DNA from: an uncultured Treponema sp.
GTDB taxonomy: Bacteria; Spirochaetota; Spirochaetia; Treponematales; Treponemataceae
Assembly: GCA_905236465.1 (NCBI GenBank)
Contig: CAJOQA010000228.1
Span: 1-23,068 of the forward strand
DNA length: 23,068 nt
Direction of reading: 5' to 3'
A program made the translations under genes and the position numbers. A model generated the notes under the pieces. The model was not told the DNA's origin and did not search any database. It saw nothing but the letters and a program-made list of their open reading frames with translations. The first letter of the stretch is position 1. Every line of letters begins with the position of its first letter. This document shows, piece by piece, positions 7,391 through 14,439 of the stretch.

Positions 7391-8158
7391 TTAGGCTGTA
7401 AGCTCATACATTATTACTGAAGCTGCCTGCGCAACATTCAAACTGTCTACAAGTGGACCTTCTGTTTGCCCCTTGCCATAAGGAATTAAAACCAGGTTAT
7501 CACATTCAGCCTTTATTTCTTTGCTGATTCCGTTTTCCTCATTCCCCAAAATAATAAGGGCCCCCTTGTTGCTACAGATATTTTTTAGGTTCCTGGTGCT
7601 TTCCTTTGCGTCAAGGGAAGTTCCTATTCTGACCATTTTTCCTGCCATGTCATGTAAAAGCCTAGGAATAGAACGGATTGAGTAGACGTTTACAAATTCC
7701 ATGCCCCCTTCCGCAACCCTGTAGGAAGAGGTTGTTATAGAAGCCTGCGCTTCATCTAGGGGGATTATAATGTTTTTAATGCCAAAAAATGCGGCGCTGC
7801 GGACTATTGCCCCTAAGTTGTTTGCGTTTCCCACCCTGTCTAAGATGATGGCAGTTTCCTTGTTTTCTGCCCAATTAGCTGCAAGGGTTGTTGTTACCGG
7901 AAGAATTTCTGGCGGCTCAACCATTGCAACTACTCCTTGATGGTGTACGCTACCACAAAGTTTTTCTAGTTCAATAATATCTTTTACCTGATTGTAGGGC
8001 CTTTTATCAGCAGCAAGTTTTTTGCAAAGTCCGCCAAAAAGCGGTGACCGCTCTTCCGAAAAATAGAGGCGTTTAATACGTTTCCAATTATTTTTTTCTA
8101 AAGTTTTTACTGCTGCGAATCCGCAGACTGCAAGTTCATTGTTCTTCGTGTTCTTCAT
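7391..8158 (-). CDS. SpoU/TrmH-family RNA 2'-O-methyltransferase (YfiF-like)
   Basis: 255 residues from ATG 8156-8158. An in-frame start at 8212 is rejected because the promoter lies between. Residues about 10-80 form the substrate-binding domain (CGFAAVKTL ... VHHQGVVAMV). The SPOUT knot follows: motif 1 NNLGAIVRSA (113-122), motif 2 GNEENGIS (205-212) and motif 3 SLNVAQAASV (239-248), which together bind S-adenosylmethionine. The arrangement and the His-His-Gly-Val step resemble E. coli YfiF and RlmB. It should methylate the 2'-hydroxyl of a ribose in rRNA or tRNA; the site cannot be named. It heads a two-gene operon with the PAP2 phosphatase. Confidence 0.88.
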   Translation of the reverse strand: MKNTKNNELAVCGFAAVKTLEKNNWKRIKRLYFSEERSPLFGGLCKKLAADKRPYNQVKDIIELEKLCGSVHHQGVVAMVEPPEILPVTTTLAANWAENKETAIILDRVGNANNLGAIVRSAAFFGIKNIIIPLDEAQASITTSSYRVAEGGMEFVNVYSIRSIPRLLHDMAGKMVRIGTSLDAKESTRNLKNICSNKGALIILGNEENGISKEIKAECDNLVLIPYGKGQTEGPLVDSLNVAQAASVIMYELTA

Positions 8159-8164
8159 GCCGTT

Positions 8165-8193
8165 ATTATAAACTATAGTTTGACTTAATACAA
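8165..8193 (-). promoter_or_regulatory. Promoter for the TrmH-type gene, leaderless type
   Basis: Minus strand: TTGTAT (complement of 8188-8193), 17-base spacer, TATAAT (complement of 8165-8170), then 6 bases to the ATG. No ribosome-binding site. This fixes the start at 8158. Confidence 0.65.
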
Positions 8194-8212
8194 CCATTAG
8201 GGAAAGGCCCAA

Positions 8213-8485
8213 ATGTGTTATACATCGACTATTCTTAATGATTTAAAAAGTATTGTCGTAGAAGATGCTAGACAAGGAATATTGCCAAATGGCTGTGGAC
8301 CTGAATGGACTCCAGAACTTGTAACGAATTATCTGAATAATAAGGCAGAGGGAAGAGCCAAAGCTGCTTGTGACCAGCATGATAAAGATTACAGTACATT
8401 AGGTATGTCAAAATCTCAGGCTGATTATAATTTCAAGAAAAACTTACAAGCAGCAGGAGTACCTGATTGGTGGATGTATAATTAA
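8213..8485 (+). CDS. Solitary phospholipase A2-like mini-protein
   Basis: 90 residues from ATG 8213, with a purine-rich AGGGAAAGG just upstream. The central part matches the phospholipase A2 core: a glycine loop NGCGPEW (26-32) where the calcium-binding loop is expected, then ACDQHDKDY (52-60) with the catalytic-type His56-Asp57 pair and Tyr60, and SKSQADYNFKKNL (66-78) like the 'AD..F...L' helix of short viral and phage-type PLA2 domains. C28 and C53 could form a disulfide, but there is no signal peptide. If active it would hydrolyse phospholipid; related short proteins of phages and bacteria have no settled role. Alone, divergent from the TrmH gene, and followed by 259 non-coding bases. Lysis, toxin or lipid-remodelling functions are possible. 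The fold call is from motifs only. Confidence 0.65.
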   Translation: MCYTSTILNDLKSIVVEDARQGILPNGCGPEWTPELVTNYLNNKAEGRAKAACDQHDKDYSTLGMSKSQADYNFKKNLQAAGVPDWWMYN

Positions 8486-8744
8486 TTGATTCTCTAATAG
8501 CGGTAAAATAGCACGATTTAGAACATTGTTTTTTTAGTTGCCTCAAAAAAACTGAACTTTTTCGAGGCTCCCTATAGAAGATTGGCAGTTTGAGCGTAGC
8601 AAAAATCTGTCTGAATCCCGCAGGGGTGAAGAATCTATTAAGTTTCGCGTTTGCTCAATCGTGTGAGTGAGTAACTTGGGTACAGTCTTGTATCTGTACC
8701 CATACATCAAAGTAACAGTCTGCTTCTTTGTGAAGTGGACTTGT
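8486..8744. other. Non-coding stretch with two hairpins between convergent genes
   Basis: No convincing gene. It holds a near-perfect stem at 8540-8568 (GCCTC with an A-run against a T-run with GAGGC; on the minus-strand RNA the only irregularity is one G-U pair) and a perfect 9-base inverted repeat at 8677-8702. Neither is followed by a clear T-run in either direction, so neither is a standard terminator. A minus-strand frame at 8543-8794 exists, but it overlaps the end of the AlgX-like gene and lacks any start signals. The base composition is less A-rich than other gaps in the window. It may be part of a dispersed repeat. Confidence 0.5.
8677..8702. repeat. Perfect 9-bp inverted repeat, 8-base loop
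   Basis: TGGGTACAG at 8677-8685 and CTGTACCCA at 8694-8702, loop 8686-8693. It lies about 45 bases past the stop of the AlgX-like gene in that gene's direction, so it could stabilise the 3' end of the operon mRNA, but no U-run follows. Confidence 0.75.
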
Positions 8745-9827
8745 TTACATCCCCGCAATCCCCAAAGAATACCTTTCAACTGCTTCAAATACAATCAAAT
8801 CAACTTTATTTCCTAAAATGTGCTTTTTATCGTCATCGGTCATTCGCCTCCAATTGTATTCCACACTGGAAAACTGTGTTGAAAAGTATGGGGTCAATGC
8901 AGAGCAAAATGAATCCCTGAAAACTATTGCCTTTGGAAGATTTTCTTTTTTTCCGTTTGTGATTACTCCTTCCCTTCCTTCATCTTTTACATATTCAAAG
9001 TAGTCGGAAAAAGTTCCATTTTTGGGGGTAGCGGTAACCTGCGTGGATTTTGCCGTTTTTATTCCCAGCATGGGAAGAATGTCTCCTGCACTTTCACTGT
9101 AGTCGACAGAAAAATCATAGTCAATTTTCGGGAAGTCTGTATTGGGGAATAATTTTGCAAGTTCCTCTTGAATCTTAACAAAAGCATAATAAGCTCCAAG
9201 ATTATTCCAGTGCGTATCTGTCTCATAATAGAGGGGGGCTTCATTCTTGTCTTTCTGCAAAATTAAAAAATCCCTGGGAAACACGCAGGGGGCTCCTAGT
9301 TCTTTAAAAACTGAAATCATTTGGTCTGCTCTTGTTATTCCTTCCGGCCGCTCTTCCATATAGTTTTCCGGATAAACTGAATGTTTGTTAGGTCCAATAA
9401 CAAACAAGTATTTTATATCATTGTCTTTGCACCATTGAGCAGTCTCCCTGACTGAATTCCGAAACGATTCTAGCTCTGCTTTTGTAAGCAGGTTCTTTTT
9501 ATAAAAATCATTTAGGTTGTTTCCATCCTTTGAATCAATATAATAGAACCAATCGTTTTTCCCCTTAAATGCACGGCTGTTTTTTATCTGCTTGTGAAAT
9601 ACAGAGTAGTCAATAAAATTTGCAATAGCTACAAGACGATTCCTTCCTCCGAATCTGTCTTGAAAATAAGCGTCGTATCCTGAAAACTTAAAGGGACTGT
9701 CAGGTTTTTCTGCTAAAGTGCGATTTTCCTTTTGGGAAACCGTTCCCTTTTTATTAAACTTTGCAATAGGAAAAAGAATTGCCAGAAAAACTAAACTGAC
9801 AAATGAATAGTGGACTATTTTTTTCAT
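8745..9827 (-). CDS. DHHW/AlgX-AlgJ-like SGNH acyltransferase partner
   Basis: 360 residues with an N-terminal membrane anchor or signal (5-23). Family marks are ENRTLAEKP (34-42), a strand LFVIGPNKHSVYPE (141-154), ETDTHWNNLG (202-211) with Asp204 and His206, and VFRDSF (302-307) with Ser306; the Asp, His and Ser are the expected catalytic set of AlgX/AlgJ-type O-acetyltransferases. The protein ends with FEAVERY close to the terminus, as usual for DHHW proteins, so it is complete. It should work outside the membrane, moving acetyl groups delivered by the MBOAT protein onto a glycan. The start is 2 bases after the MBOAT stop, so the two are tightly coupled. The acceptor polymer is unknown; no exopolysaccharide genes are in view. 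Confidence 0.85.
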   Translation of the reverse strand: MKKIVHYSFVSLVFLAILFPIAKFNKKGTVSQKENRTLAEKPDSPFKFSGYDAYFQDRFGGRNRLVAIANFIDYSVFHKQIKNSRAFKGKNDWFYYIDSKDGNNLNDFYKKNLLTKAELESFRNSVRETAQWCKDNDIKYLFVIGPNKHSVYPENYMEERPEGITRADQMISVFKELGAPCVFPRDFLILQKDKNEAPLYYETDTHWNNLGAYYAFVKIQEELAKLFPNTDFPKIDYDFSVDYSESAGDILPMLGIKTAKSTQVTATPKNGTFSDYFEYVKDEGREGVITNGKKENLPKAIVFRDSFCSALTPYFSTQFSSVEYNWRRMTDDDKKHILGNKVDLIVFEAVERYSLGIAGM

Positions 9828-9829
9828 AA

Positions 9830-11272
9830 TTAAAACCTAAAATATATAAAAGGATTGTATGTATTGTTTGCAAGAAAAGAGAAGCAGAGGCATAGCAGTG
9901 TGACAAGTGCAAGGCTTTTTAGAAGAGCTGCCACAGTTTGAATGGCTTGATTAGTAGAAAGCTTTATTTTCTTCCACCAAGGAAATGCGAACAGAACGGC
10001 TGTCGCAAGTATAATATAGAATTTTACATCTACATTGAACCAATAAAGTGCTGTGCTTACAACCGGATGAAAAGTGAAAAAGCGCGAATAATTTATTCCA
10101 AACATTTTAAGATAGAGTTTGATTGTCTGCTTTGTTCCGTTCCTAAAAAGCACCCAAAACAAAATGATGATTACTAAAGAGCTAATTCTGTAAAATGCAG
10201 AAAATATTTTTGACTCCTTACTCTTTTTGTCAAGCTTAAGGAATCTTTCAATAAGCATAGAAAAACCGTGCAAGAGTCCCCAAATAATAAAATTGAATGA
10301 AGCCCCATGCCACAAGCCAGTCAGAAAAAATACGAATATTCTGTAAAGAACCGTCCGCTTTGGCCCCTTCCTGTTCCCGCCAAGGGGAATATAAACATAG
10401 TCCCTAAAAAAGTTAGTAAGGGAAATATGCCACCGCCTCCAAAAGTCTGTAATTGAAGTTGCCGCATACGGAAAGTTAAAGTTTTCAAGCAAATCAAAGC
10501 CGAAAATCTTTGCAAGCCCGATGGCCATGTCAGAATAGCCTGAAAAATCGTAATATATTTGTAAGGCATAGGAGACTGCGGCAATCCAGGCTGCCACTGT
10601 TCCATAAGAAAAGATATCTGCATCGTAGATGGAATCACAGACAAAAGCCATATTGTTTGCAATCAGAACTTTTTTGGAAAGACCTAGTATGAATCTTTGA
10701 AAACCTATATAGAGATTTTCAAAACTTTCCCTGCGCTTTTCAATTTGCTGATTTATGTCGTGATAGCGGACTATAGGGCCTGCAATAAGCTGTGGAAAGA
10801 ATGTAATGTACAAGCCCAAGTTAAGAACATTTCTCTGGGACAGGTAGGGCTCCTTGTATACATCAACAAGATAGGTTATTTCCTGAAAGGTGTAGAATGA
10901 AATGCCAATGGGAAGCAGCAGGTTTATTTCTTCTAAATTTTTTAAATGTAGGGCCCCGATTATGTAATTTATGATTTTACAAGAGAAACCAAGATATTTA
11001 AAGATGAATAGAAGCCCCAGATTAACAAGGATAGAAAAAATCAGGATTTTCCTGCTATGTTCCTTATTGTCAGCTATGATAAGCCCCATGTTATAGTTAA
11101 ACAGAATAGAAGCAACCATAAGAAGAACAAACTTAGGTTCACCCCAGGCATAAAACAATAGGCTTGCTAAAAGGAGAACTGCGTTTTTGTATACTCTCTG
11201 CGGAAGCGCAAAATAAATAATAATTACAATTGGGAGAAAAAATCCCAAAAAGGTTATTGAACTGAATAACAT
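9830..11272 (-). CDS. MBOAT-family O-acyltransferase (AlgI/DltB-like)
   Basis: 480 residues from ATG 11270-11272. The N-terminus MLFSSITFLGFFLPIVIIIY is the typical AlgI/PatA start; the upstream in-frame extension to 11344 would translate through palindromes and is rejected. About ten to twelve membrane helices. The conserved core includes LPIGISFYTFQEITYLVDVY, YYDFSGYSDMAIGLAKIFG, WRRWHISLTNFFRDYVYIPL, and GLWHGASFNFIIWGLLHG with the invariant catalytic histidine at about residue 335. It carries acetyl groups across the membrane for O-acetylation of a polysaccharide or surface glycan by the coupled DHHW protein. It is the first gene of a two-gene operon. Weak GAGAGA ahead of the ATG may serve as ribosome-binding site. 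A long palindrome array precedes it. Confidence 0.92.
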   Translation of the reverse strand: MLFSSITFLGFFLPIVIIIYFALPQRVYKNAVLLLASLLFYAWGEPKFVLLMVASILFNYNMGLIIADNKEHSRKILIFSILVNLGLLFIFKYLGFSCKIINYIIGALHLKNLEEINLLLPIGISFYTFQEITYLVDVYKEPYLSQRNVLNLGLYITFFPQLIAGPIVRYHDINQQIEKRRESFENLYIGFQRFILGLSKKVLIANNMAFVCDSIYDADIFSYGTVAAWIAAVSYALQIYYDFSGYSDMAIGLAKIFGFDLLENFNFPYAATSITDFWRRWHISLTNFFRDYVYIPLGGNRKGPKRTVLYRIFVFFLTGLWHGASFNFIIWGLLHGFSMLIERFLKLDKKSKESKIFSAFYRISSLVIIILFWVLFRNGTKQTIKLYLKMFGINYSRFFTFHPVVSTALYWFNVDVKFYIILATAVLFAFPWWKKIKLSTNQAIQTVAALLKSLALVTLLCLCFSFLANNTYNPFIYFRF

Positions 11273-11294
11273 ACCATTCTCTCGACCACAACTT

Positions 11295-11332
11295 TTTGGC
11301 GCAAAACAAGTGTAACGATGTTTTGCGCCAAA
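11295..11332. repeat. Inverted repeat IR1, 14-bp perfect arms
   Basis: TTTGGCGCAAAACA at 11295-11308 and its exact complement at 11319-11332, with a 10-base loop (11309-11318). In the mRNA of the MBOAT operon this hairpin would end 22 bases before the start codon. Its outer CAAA is shared with IR2. Confidence 0.9.
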
Positions 11333-11352
11333 GGTATTTTTCAATACCTTTG
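11329..11352. repeat. Inverted repeat IR2, 10-bp perfect arms
   Basis: CAAAGGTATT at 11329-11338 and AATACCTTTG at 11343-11352, loop TTTC. It shares 11329-11332 with IR1 and 11349-11352 with IR3. Confidence 0.9.
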
Positions 11353-11372
11353 CCTAGTGTACACTAGGCAAA
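11349..11372. repeat. IR3, 24-bp perfect palindrome
   Basis: The half-site TTTGCCTAGTGT at 11349-11360 is followed without a spacer by its exact complement at 11361-11372. Both strands read the same, so it can be an operator for a dimeric protein or a cruciform or hairpin. It shares TTTG with IR2. Between 11373 and 11502 I see no gene and no clear promoter. Confidence 0.9.
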
Positions 11373-11502
11373 AAATTTCTAGCGAAAGTTTGGTTTTAAA
11401 AAGATCAGCCGAATAAGCTGGCTAAAAACTAGCAACAACATTTCCAACCCACAGCTGTTTCACCTCTATGTAGCCTCACCATGCCTTTTAAAATAACATA
11501 AA

Positions 11503-11528
11503 AAAAACTCCGCCGAAGCGGAGTTTTT
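11503..11528 (-). terminator. Rho-independent terminator of gap
   Basis: An 11-base stem (AAAAACTCCGC and complement) closed by a UUCG tetraloop in the minus-strand RNA, followed on that strand by eight T residues. It lies 21 bases past the gap stop. The A/T flanks make it potentially bidirectional. Confidence 0.9.
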
Positions 11529-11549
11529 AGTTACTAGACTAATTAAGAA

Positions 11550-12608
11550 CTATTTCAATTCAGAGAAGTACTTAATTGTGCGGACCATCTGAGAAGTGTA
11601 GCTGTTTTCATTGTCGTACCAAGAAACAACCTGTACTTCATAAAGGTCATCAGAAATCTGAGAAACCATTGTCTGTGTTGCATCAAAGAGTGAGCCATAG
11701 CGCATTCCGATTACATCAGAAGAAACGATTTCGTCCTCGTTGTAACCGAAGCTTTCTGTAGCAGCAGCCTTCATTGCAGCATTGATGTCTTCTTTTGTTA
11801 CTCCAGCCTTCTTTACTACAGCAGTAAGAATTGTTGTAGAGCCTGTTGGTACAGGAACACGCTGAGCTGAACCAATGAGCTTGCCATTCAATTCAGGAAT
11901 AACAAGACCAATAGCCTTTGCAGCACCAGTGCTGTTTGGAACGATGTTCTGAGCACCTGCGCGTGAGCGGCGGAGATCACCCTTTCTCTGTGGACCGTCA
12001 AGAATCATCTGGTCACCAGTGTAAGCGTGGATTGTGCTCATGATACCGCTCTGGATTGGAGCGTAGTCATTAAGAGCCTTTGCCATTGGAGCAAGGCAGT
12101 TTGTTGTACAAGAAGCAGCTGAAATAACTGTATCTGTTGGCTTGAGTGTCTTGTGGTTTACATTGTAAACGATTGTTGGAAGGTCATTTCCAGCAGGTGC
12201 TGAAATAACAACTTTCTTTGCACCAGCCTTGATGTGCTCTTCTGACTTTGCCTTTGAAACATAGAAACCTGTGCATTCAAGAACAACATCAACACCAATC
12301 TTTCCCCAAGCAGGAAGATTAGCAGCATCTGGTCCCTTGCACTTGTAGATAACAATCTTTTTTCCGTCTACTACGATGTAGTTATCTTCGCCTTCACCAT
12401 CGTGTGCTTCTACGGTGTGCTTTCCTTCACCGATTTTTCCAGCATAACCACCCTGTGCAGTATCATACTTAAGAAGGTGAGCAAGCATCTTTGGGCTTGT
12501 GAGGTCGTTGATAGCAACTACTTCATAACCCTCAGCATCAAACATCTGGCGGAAAGCCAAGCGGCCAATGCGACCGAAACCATTGATAGCAACCTTTACG
12601 TCTGCCAT
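11550..12608 (-). CDS. gap: Glyceraldehyde-3-phosphate dehydrogenase
   Basis: 352 residues from ATG 12606-12608; a frame-open extension to 12677 is rejected because the promoter and a GGGAGA ribosome-binding site lie within it. The N-terminal NAD-binding loop NGFGRIGR (9-16) and catalytic SCTTNC (Cys167) are intact. A few residues more than the usual 330-340 occur as an insertion around 58-77, rich in Gly and acidic residues. It converts glyceraldehyde 3-phosphate, phosphate and NAD to 1,3-bisphosphoglycerate in glycolysis, central to ATP formation in fermentative treponemes. Codon choice is that of a highly expressed gene. It is a single-gene unit with its own promoter and terminator. Confidence 0.97.
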   Translation of the reverse strand: MADVKVAINGFGRIGRLAFRQMFDAEGYEVVAINDLTSPKMLAHLLKYDTAQGGYAGKIGEGKHTVEAHDGEGEDNYIVVDGKKIVIYKCKGPDAANLPAWGKIGVDVVLECTGFYVSKAKSEEHIKAGAKKVVISAPAGNDLPTIVYNVNHKTLKPTDTVISAASCTTNCLAPMAKALNDYAPIQSGIMSTIHAYTGDQMILDGPQRKGDLRRSRAGAQNIVPNSTGAAKAIGLVIPELNGKLIGSAQRVPVPTGSTTILTAVVKKAGVTKEDINAAMKAAATESFGYNEDEIVSSDVIGMRYGSLFDATQTMVSQISDDLYEVQVVSWYDNENSYTSQMVRTIKYFSELK

Positions 12609-12642
12609 ATTTATCTCCCAAAAAAAGAATTCTTTACTATAA

Positions 12643-12671
12643 AATATACTCCTTATTTTAAATTTTTTCAA
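12643..12671 (-). promoter_or_regulatory. Promoter for gap
   Basis: TTGAAA (complement of 12666-12671), 17-base spacer, TATATT (complement of 12643-12648). Predicted leader of about 28 bases including GGGAGA. It is arranged back to back with the promoter of the gene at 12731. Confidence 0.65.
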
Positions 12672-12695
12672 TAGCAAGAGGCAAAATTCTCACAC

Positions 12696-12724
12696 TTGAA
12701 TTCCCCGCCTTTTATCAGTATAAT
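12696..12724 (+). promoter_or_regulatory. Promoter for the gene at 12731, leaderless type
   Basis: TTGAAT (12696-12701), 17-base spacer, perfect TATAAT (12719-12724), then 6 bases to ATG 12731. No ribosome-binding site. Confidence 0.7.
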
Positions 12725-12730
12725 TCCCCT

Positions 12731-13225
12731 ATGCTTTTACAGTATCTTGCGGTTTTTTTTATTTCCATGGTTCCCTTGATTGAACTTCGCGGTGCAATCC
12801 CTATAGCAGCTGCCTGGGGCCTTATGCCTACAGACAAGCCTTTACAACTGATTTTTACCTATCTTCTTTGCATTGTGGGGAATATGATTCCGGTTCCCTT
12901 TATTTATTTGTTCGCACGAAAAATTTTAGAGTGGGGGCAGGATAAGAAATTTATAGGCAAGTTTTTTTCATTCTGCTTAAAAAAAGGCAGTAAAGCAGGT
13001 CAAACCCTACAGCAAAAAGCGGGGCACGGACTTTTTGTAGCCTTACTGCTTTTTGTAGGGATTCCCCTTCCAGGAACCGGTGCTTGGACAGGTAGCCTAG
13101 GGGCAAGCCTTCTTGATATGAACTTTAAGGAAACTGTTTTTTCTGTAATGGCTGGTGTAATTCTTGCAGGGCTGATTATGATGCTAGCAAGTTTTGGTGT
13201 AATATCGATTTTTAAGTTTTCATAA
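12731..13225 (+). CDS. Small multidrug-export family membrane protein (PF06695 type)
   Basis: 164 residues with four to five hydrophobic helices. It contains the paired family signatures PLIELRGAIPIA (about 15-26) and GIPLPGTGAWTGSLGASLL (about 114-132), typical of the 'Sm_multidrug_ex' family, which is related to the DedA/SNARE-associated proteins by its two re-entrant loops. The family name comes from limited evidence, and the transported substrate is not known. Start is ATG 12731, set by the -10 box. It has a separate promoter divergent from gap. Its 3' end overlaps the diguanylate cyclase gene by six bases. Confidence 0.85.
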   Translation: MLLQYLAVFFISMVPLIELRGAIPIAAAWGLMPTDKPLQLIFTYLLCIVGNMIPVPFIYLFARKILEWGQDKKFIGKFFSFCLKKGSKAGQTLQQKAGHGLFVALLLFVGIPLPGTGAWTGSLGASLLDMNFKETVFSVMAGVILAGLIMMLASFGVISIFKFS

Positions 13226-14377
13226 AATATGCTTAAGATTTATGTGGTTTTTCTCTTTTTCTATGTAAAGGGCTTCGTCCGCATTTTTTAAGATTTCTTC
13301 TATATTTGCGGAATTTGCCCTTGCAAAGCCCGCACTTATGTGGATCCTGTAACTTCTACCGTCAGATGTCCGCATATCATCTTTAGAAGCAAAAATCAAA
13401 TAAATTTCATTTTTAAAGTCTTGTGCCTCATGCAAACTTGCGTTCATCAGGATTATTGCAAATTCATCCCCACCAAAGCGGGCTAGAAAGGCTTTTTTTT
13501 CTGAGCACAGATATTGCAAGGTCCTTGAAACCTCTATAAGAGAATTGTCTCCTTCAAGATGCCCGTAAGTGTCGTTTATGTGCTTGAAGTAGTCAATGTC
13601 AATCATAAAAAGGTATACGCTGAAATACTGTCCCGTAATGCTCTGCTTGAGGAAGGAATCAAAAGACCTTCTGTTATTAAGCTTTGTCAGACCGTCATGT
13701 GAAACCTTTTCTTCCTGAAAATCAATGTATTCCATGGCAAGCAAGATGGCCAACCCTGTCCAGATTACAACTAGCTGGGGAAAAAGCATGTGGATAATGC
13801 CCGCTGTCATGGGGAGAAGGACAAAAAGTGTCTTTGTTACCTTTGTGGATTTTGAAAATTTACCTTGAAGCAATCTTAATAATGTTATGAATGAAGCTGC
13901 TGTGTAATAGCCGTAAGTTATTATTGCCTGCGCTGAAAAGAAGGGCCCCTTTACTAAGTCCTCGTTTTCCATGTCTATGCCTACAACAAGCCCTTTGCCA
14001 ATACCAATGAAGGTGAAAATTCCGAAAATATATGCCGGCAACAGGATTATATAAAAGTTTTTTTTGTGATAAATCCACCGCCTGTTTTTATCGCTGTCAC
14101 TTAGAATGTAGATGAACCACAAGCAAGAGATTATCCCAGAAAACCCTGACCGTATACACTCTGCATTCAGGTGAAGGATTAAGAAGATTTTTCCGCTTCT
14201 GCTAGCTAAAAAAACTTCTACTAAGGCTAGGGCCGAAAAGAAAGCTGTTGCATATAAGACGCGACCAAACAAAACATAGTTGGTCTGTTGGTCAATAGAG
14301 GACTTGACTTTGTACAAGATAAACAGCAAGAGAATTAGTGTTACTATGTTTAATCCTACTGTCAATTGTGCAAACAT
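13220..14377 (-). CDS. Membrane-bound diguanylate cyclase (GGDEF)
   Basis: 385 residues. Residues 1-218 hold about seven hydrophobic helices and no recognised periplasmic sensor domain. The GGDEF domain occupies about 225-385, with HDGLTKLNNRRSF (227-239), the metal/substrate region FMIDIDYFKHINDTYGH (257-273) and intact GGDEF (302-306). It should make cyclic di-GMP from two GTP at the inner face of the membrane, probably responding to a signal through its membrane part. The inhibitory I-site RxxD just ahead of GGDEF is missing (the place reads EKKA), so product inhibition of the usual kind is not expected. It follows the alarmone synthetase gene by 62 bases, but has its own strong promoter with leaderless start. 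Confidence 0.92.
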   Translation of the reverse strand: MFAQLTVGLNIVTLILLLFILYKVKSSIDQQTNYVLFGRVLYATAFFSALALVEVFLASRSGKIFLILHLNAECIRSGFSGIISCLWFIYILSDSDKNRRWIYHKKNFYIILLPAYIFGIFTFIGIGKGLVVGIDMENEDLVKGPFFSAQAIITYGYYTAASFITLLRLLQGKFSKSTKVTKTLFVLLPMTAGIIHMLFPQLVVIWTGLAILLAMEYIDFQEEKVSHDGLTKLNNRRSFDSFLKQSITGQYFSVYLFMIDIDYFKHINDTYGHLEGDNSLIEVSRTLQYLCSEKKAFLARFGGDEFAIILMNASLHEAQDFKNEIYLIFASKDDMRTSDGRSYRIHISAGFARANSANIEEILKNADEALYIEKEKNHINLKHIL

Positions 14378-14384
14378 AAGATAA

Positions 14385-14413
14385 ATTATAGTGTAAAAGA
14401 AGGCATATTACAA
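14385..14413 (-). promoter_or_regulatory. Promoter for the diguanylate cyclase, leaderless type
   Basis: TTGTAA (complement of 14408-14413), 17-base spacer, TATAAT (complement of 14385-14390), then 7 bases to ATG. No ribosome-binding site. Confidence 0.7.
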
Positions 14414-14439
14414 GGTGAACTTGCTAAAAAAGCATCTTT

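Noticed and set aside
8543..8794. Minus-strand open frame of 83 codons past the AlgX-like gene
   Set aside because: It overlaps the end of that gene, has no ribosome-binding site or promoter, no recognisable domain and runs through a perfect hairpin; more likely chance or part of a repeat.
11273..11344. N-terminal extension of the MBOAT protein
   Set aside because: It would translate the palindromes and add a Cys/Lys-rich stretch not found in AlgI proteins; the typical N-terminus begins at 11272.
11349..11372. Palindrome IR3 as a Rho-independent terminator
   Set aside because: On neither strand is the stem followed by a T-run in the direction of a neighbouring gene, and it has no loop.
11373..11502. 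Possible promoter or tRNA-like element upstream of the palindromes
   Set aside because: No box pair with 16-18 base spacing better than chance and no tRNA T-loop pattern was found.
12609..12677. N-terminal extension of GAPDH
   Set aside because: It contains the promoter and ribosome-binding site; the normal GAPDH N-terminus starts at 12608.
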